This document shows positions 61,024 to 64,000 of a DNA stretch of 64,000 bases, one piece after another (positions within the stretch are counted from its first letter, which is position 1; every line of letters begins with the position of its first letter). Source of the stretch: Parus major. Taxonomy: Eukaryota; Chordata; Aves; Passeriformes; Paridae. The stretch is from the NCBI RefSeq assembly GCF_001522545.3, contig NC_031799.1:45095326-45159325 (forward strand), read 5' to 3'. The position numbers were made by a program, and so were the translations under genes. Under the pieces are notes generated by a model. It did not search any database, was not told where the DNA came from, and worked only from the letters and a program-made list of their open reading frames with translations.

Positions 61024-62228
61024 CATTTCTTTTTTTTTTCTTCTTTCTCCTGGCAGTAGCAAGACAAAAACTGTAGTAAACAGGTGGATAAGTAAAATGA
61101 AATTGCCCCTGTTTTTCAAAGCTCCAAATCAAAATCTTATTGAAGTATCTGAAGGGTTTCACTGAAAAAAAATTGTTTGTATTTTGCATAGGGCTTTCAG
61201 TCTAGGAGCACATAGATGGGAATCTTTATATGGAACACCATGTATTTGATCCTCTGCATGTCTGACACTTCAGATGGTCCCTGTTATTGTTCTTTGTCCC
61301 TCCCATTTACATGCAGCACTGTCTTTATTTCTGTGGGATTTTTTTTGTCCAAATCAAGTTTTGTACCTTCCAAATCCATCAGCTTTTTTGCCTCCAGTCA
61401 TTGACCTGCAGAATTCCATCATTGTGTGTGTATCATGGGACATCATTATGATTTCCAGTAGTTTGCAGGCACTAGGCCAATCCAGTCAGCTTTACAACTG
61501 ATTCTATTAAAATACATGGATACAGAGGAATGTATTTAGATTTCCCAATCATGCCTACTTGAAGCCATGTGTAGTATCTGTCTGGTTCTGGTGTTTCCAG
61601 AAAGGATTTTGTCAGTTTGTGCAGAACATACTTTCATGTTCTATTTCTTCCTTTTTAATAATACTTCGTTTCTTAATTTCTTTTAACAGCTTATTTATTT
61701 TCTAGGCATTGCAATTGTTCTGACTTATATTTTAATGGATTAATGAAAATAACAGGACCTGGTGTCATTGTGCCCTCTACTTGTGAGCATTTCAAGTGTC
61801 CTTACAGGTTTTCTTTATGCAAATGACAATCTTTTTTCATTTGGCTTTTATTGTTTAATTTCTCCCTAATGAGATAAAACTTTTTTATACCTCTTTGGGA
61901 TACTTTTTAGCATTTTTGTCTCAAAGGTTATGATTCTGTGGCTGATTCAATTAAATGGAGGAAAAATCCAGAGAATCTATCAGAACCAAGTGTTTTATTG
62001 CCTAAATGGGAATGCAGATCCTCATGTCTTCAGCCTGTCTTGCACAGTTTTCTGATGTTTCATAGGAATTTGAATTATGTAAGCCTTTCTAAAAAGCATT
62101 ATTTCTCCTATTAATTGAAGATAGGTAAAAAGTGCCACATGTAAATAAAGGAATGGTTTTTACTTACAAAAAAAATTACAGAAAAACATTTTTATTCACT
62201 GGAAACAAAGGTTAGCTTAGAAAACGTA
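61024..62228. other. Unannotated sequence
   Basis: No gene was recognised. Confidence 0.45.
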
Positions 62229-62739
62229 ACAGATGATCCTGCCCCTATACTGAGCCTTAGTGAGCACCTCTGGAGAGCTGTGTCCAGCTCTGGGCTCCTC
62301 AGGACAGGAGAGACACGGAGCTCCTGGAATGAGTCCAGAGAGGGCAATGAAGATGTTTCAGAGATGGGCCTGTGCAGCTGAGGAGACAACTTAGAGGGGA
62401 CCCCATCAATGACTATCAATATCTGAAGGGAGGGTGTCAGAGAAGGGAGCCAGGCTCTTCTCAGAGGCGCTGAACAAGTGGCAGTGGACAGAAACTGATG
62501 CATGGGAAGTTCCATTTGAACATGAGGAAGAATTTCTATACTGTGCAGGTGTCCATGCACTAGAACTGGTTGCCCAGAGAGGTGGAGTCCCCCTCACACT
62601 TGAGATATTCAAGAACAGTCTGGATGAAATCCTGTGCAATGTGCCGTAGGATGACCCTGCTTGAAACTTGAGTAGGGAAATTGCACCAGATGGCCCAGTG
62701 TGATCTCTTCCAATCTTACCCATTCTGTGAGCCTATGAT
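62229..62739 (+). mobile_element. CR1 LINE 3' end, about 510 bases
   Basis: The copy runs in the standard order. GATGATCCTGCCCC comes first, then GGAGAGCTGTGTCCAGCTCT, ACAGGAGAGACACGGAGCTC, CATCAATGACTATCAATATC, GGAAGTTCCATTTGAACATG and GGTTGCCCAGAGAGGTGGAG. It ends with the 3' UTR and a worn octamer tail (CATTCTGTGAGCCTATGAT) at 62721-62739. The reverse-transcriptase frame is broken. The frames of 122, 105 and 71 codons here are shadows or fragments of the element. Confidence 0.93.
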
Positions 62740-64000
62740 ACCTTTATGAAAAAAAAAAAGGTTTTGACAGAAGTATTTGTTGAAATTATTTTCTTTTTTT
62801 CCTTTAAATATAAATGCATTCTCTGTTCATTCCTTACGCTTTGCCAAGTTCTAGTTACATTCTCTCCTCTATAGACTGTGGTATCTGCTGATGCATGCAG
62901 ATTCCCAAAATATTCATGAATCATATGCATTTCCAATGTCTACCCTATGCAGTATGCTTTTGCACTTGGTTTTTCATACATTTGCAGTAGCTGGGAGTGA
63001 GAGACATTCTTGGACCACTGATGGAGAGAACTGAGTGCTTCCCTTCCTACATATAGTAAAGATCCAGCCAGATCTGGAGTTCTCTATAGAGGGTAGAAAG
63101 TATAGTTAAATGAAATGGGTAATGCACAAACCTCCCAAGGGCTAAGAGAAGGAGTAGAGCTGCTGGGGAGGCTCCAACCAGGGATCACTTCTCAAGGGAG
63201 GATACAAAAAACCCCATCATGATGACAACAACATGACGCAGGATCTTCAGATCCATCTCTGAGACATAATTACTTCACTCCAAGCAAATGAGACAGGAGT
63301 AACGTGTGGTCCCAAGGTGTTTGGTGATGTTTTCTAATTATCTTTAAAAGGAGCACATATTTTTTTAAGATTGCTCAGAGTTGTGAAAGATTATTAAGAA
63401 GAGCCGTACCAGGATGTGTCAAAATTTCATGTCAGCCAGGAACATAAATTAATTAAAAGAACCTGGGAACATTATTCCAATACACATGTGTTTGAAATGA
63501 TGATTGTTGTGATTGAGACACTGAAGACCATTGACTGAAATGTTTACCACAGGTTGTGGACATCACCTGTCCTGAGAGTTGAGAGGCATATCTGTCTTTC
63601 ATGTTGTTGGTTATGAAAGAGGTTTTTGTTGCCCTTCCTGTGGTGGCATTACTCCTCTGTACAAAACTACCCCAAAGAATTTGGAGCAGGAATAAACAGG
63701 CACATTCATTGCTCAGTGTAACACCATGGACCAGGTTAAGTTTCATACTACACACTAATGTCAGTACCATTTTTCTCCAAGGATGGGTGAATGATAAACC
63801 TTCTTGAAGAAGAGGTGATACTATTATGGCAAGTCCTAAAATACTTTTGCAGTTCAGAGGAGGTAAAGTTTGCCACTGTGCTGTTTTTATTTTCTGTGCA
63901 ACAAAACATTCTATTTTACTAGCTTTATCCAAATGTTACATTTCAGTTGGAGCTGTATCTCTGTGAAAGATGCCACAATACCAATATCTACACTACAACT
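62740..64000. other. Unannotated sequence with one 159-codon minus-strand frame
   Basis: The longest gap-free open frame in the window lies at 63453-63932 on the minus strand. Its product shows no motif, signal peptide or repeat that I recognise, and it begins MDKASKIECFVAQKI. With thousands of possible frames in 64 kb of this composition, about one of this length is expected by chance on a rough estimate. It is not called as a gene. Confidence 0.35.

Noticed and set aside
1..64000. tRNA, rRNA, CRISPR arrays, prokaryotic operons or phage-like genes
   Set aside because: No tRNA TTCGA box in proper context, no direct-repeat spacer array and no ribosome-binding-site-led gene runs were seen. The sequence is vertebrate noncoding DNA.

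Overview
The window is vertebrate, almost certainly avian, and probably a songbird or close relative. It is AT-rich, has no compact genes, and its recognisable interspersed repeats are CR1 LINE 3' ends and solo LTRs of avian endogenous retroviruses. There are no Alu/B1 SINEs or L1 copies. I could not identify a protein-coding gene by name. Nearly all open frames are short and behave as chance frames in neutral DNA. The stretch is best read as intergenic or intronic sequence, with an assembly gap at 20075-20819.

Layout: a minus-strand CR1 fragment lies at 835-1385, a trinucleotide satellite at 2315-2434, and a plus-strand LTR fragment (here called family B) at 4873-5290 that runs into a T/G-rich tract. 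CR1 3' ends follow at 9010-9332 and 9841-9892, then a minus-strand solo family-B LTR at 10628-11074 with an imperfect 5-bp target duplication. Around 19.5-24.3 kb, flanking the gap, several stop-free segments are bounded by good splice signals (19522-19649, 21062-21151, 21887-22032, 24205-24280). They are the only places where I see a hint of a host gene on the plus strand, and they remain unproven.

From 30 kb on, the structure is mostly repeats. A degenerate LTR (family A) lies at 30868-31447 with target duplication TGGAT. Possible older LTR-like sequence lies at 32110-32720, a truncated family-B LTR at 37355-37739, and a second family-A LTR at 44837-45446. That last copy sits inside a CR1 and splits it, with target duplication TCCAG. 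More CR1 fragments follow at 48731-49005, 58929-59215 and 62229-62739. A GC-rich block at 57718-58638 stands out from its AT-rich surroundings and is flanked by a 7-bp direct repeat. Simple repeats and AT-rich tracts are scattered throughout.

The genes do not form a system that can be described here. The clearest results are the datable transposon nest at 44.7-45.5 kb, the two LTR families with target duplications, the unexplained GC-rich block at 57.7-58.6 kb, and the candidate exon cluster beside the gap. Repeat-family assignments come from remembered family features, not from a database search.
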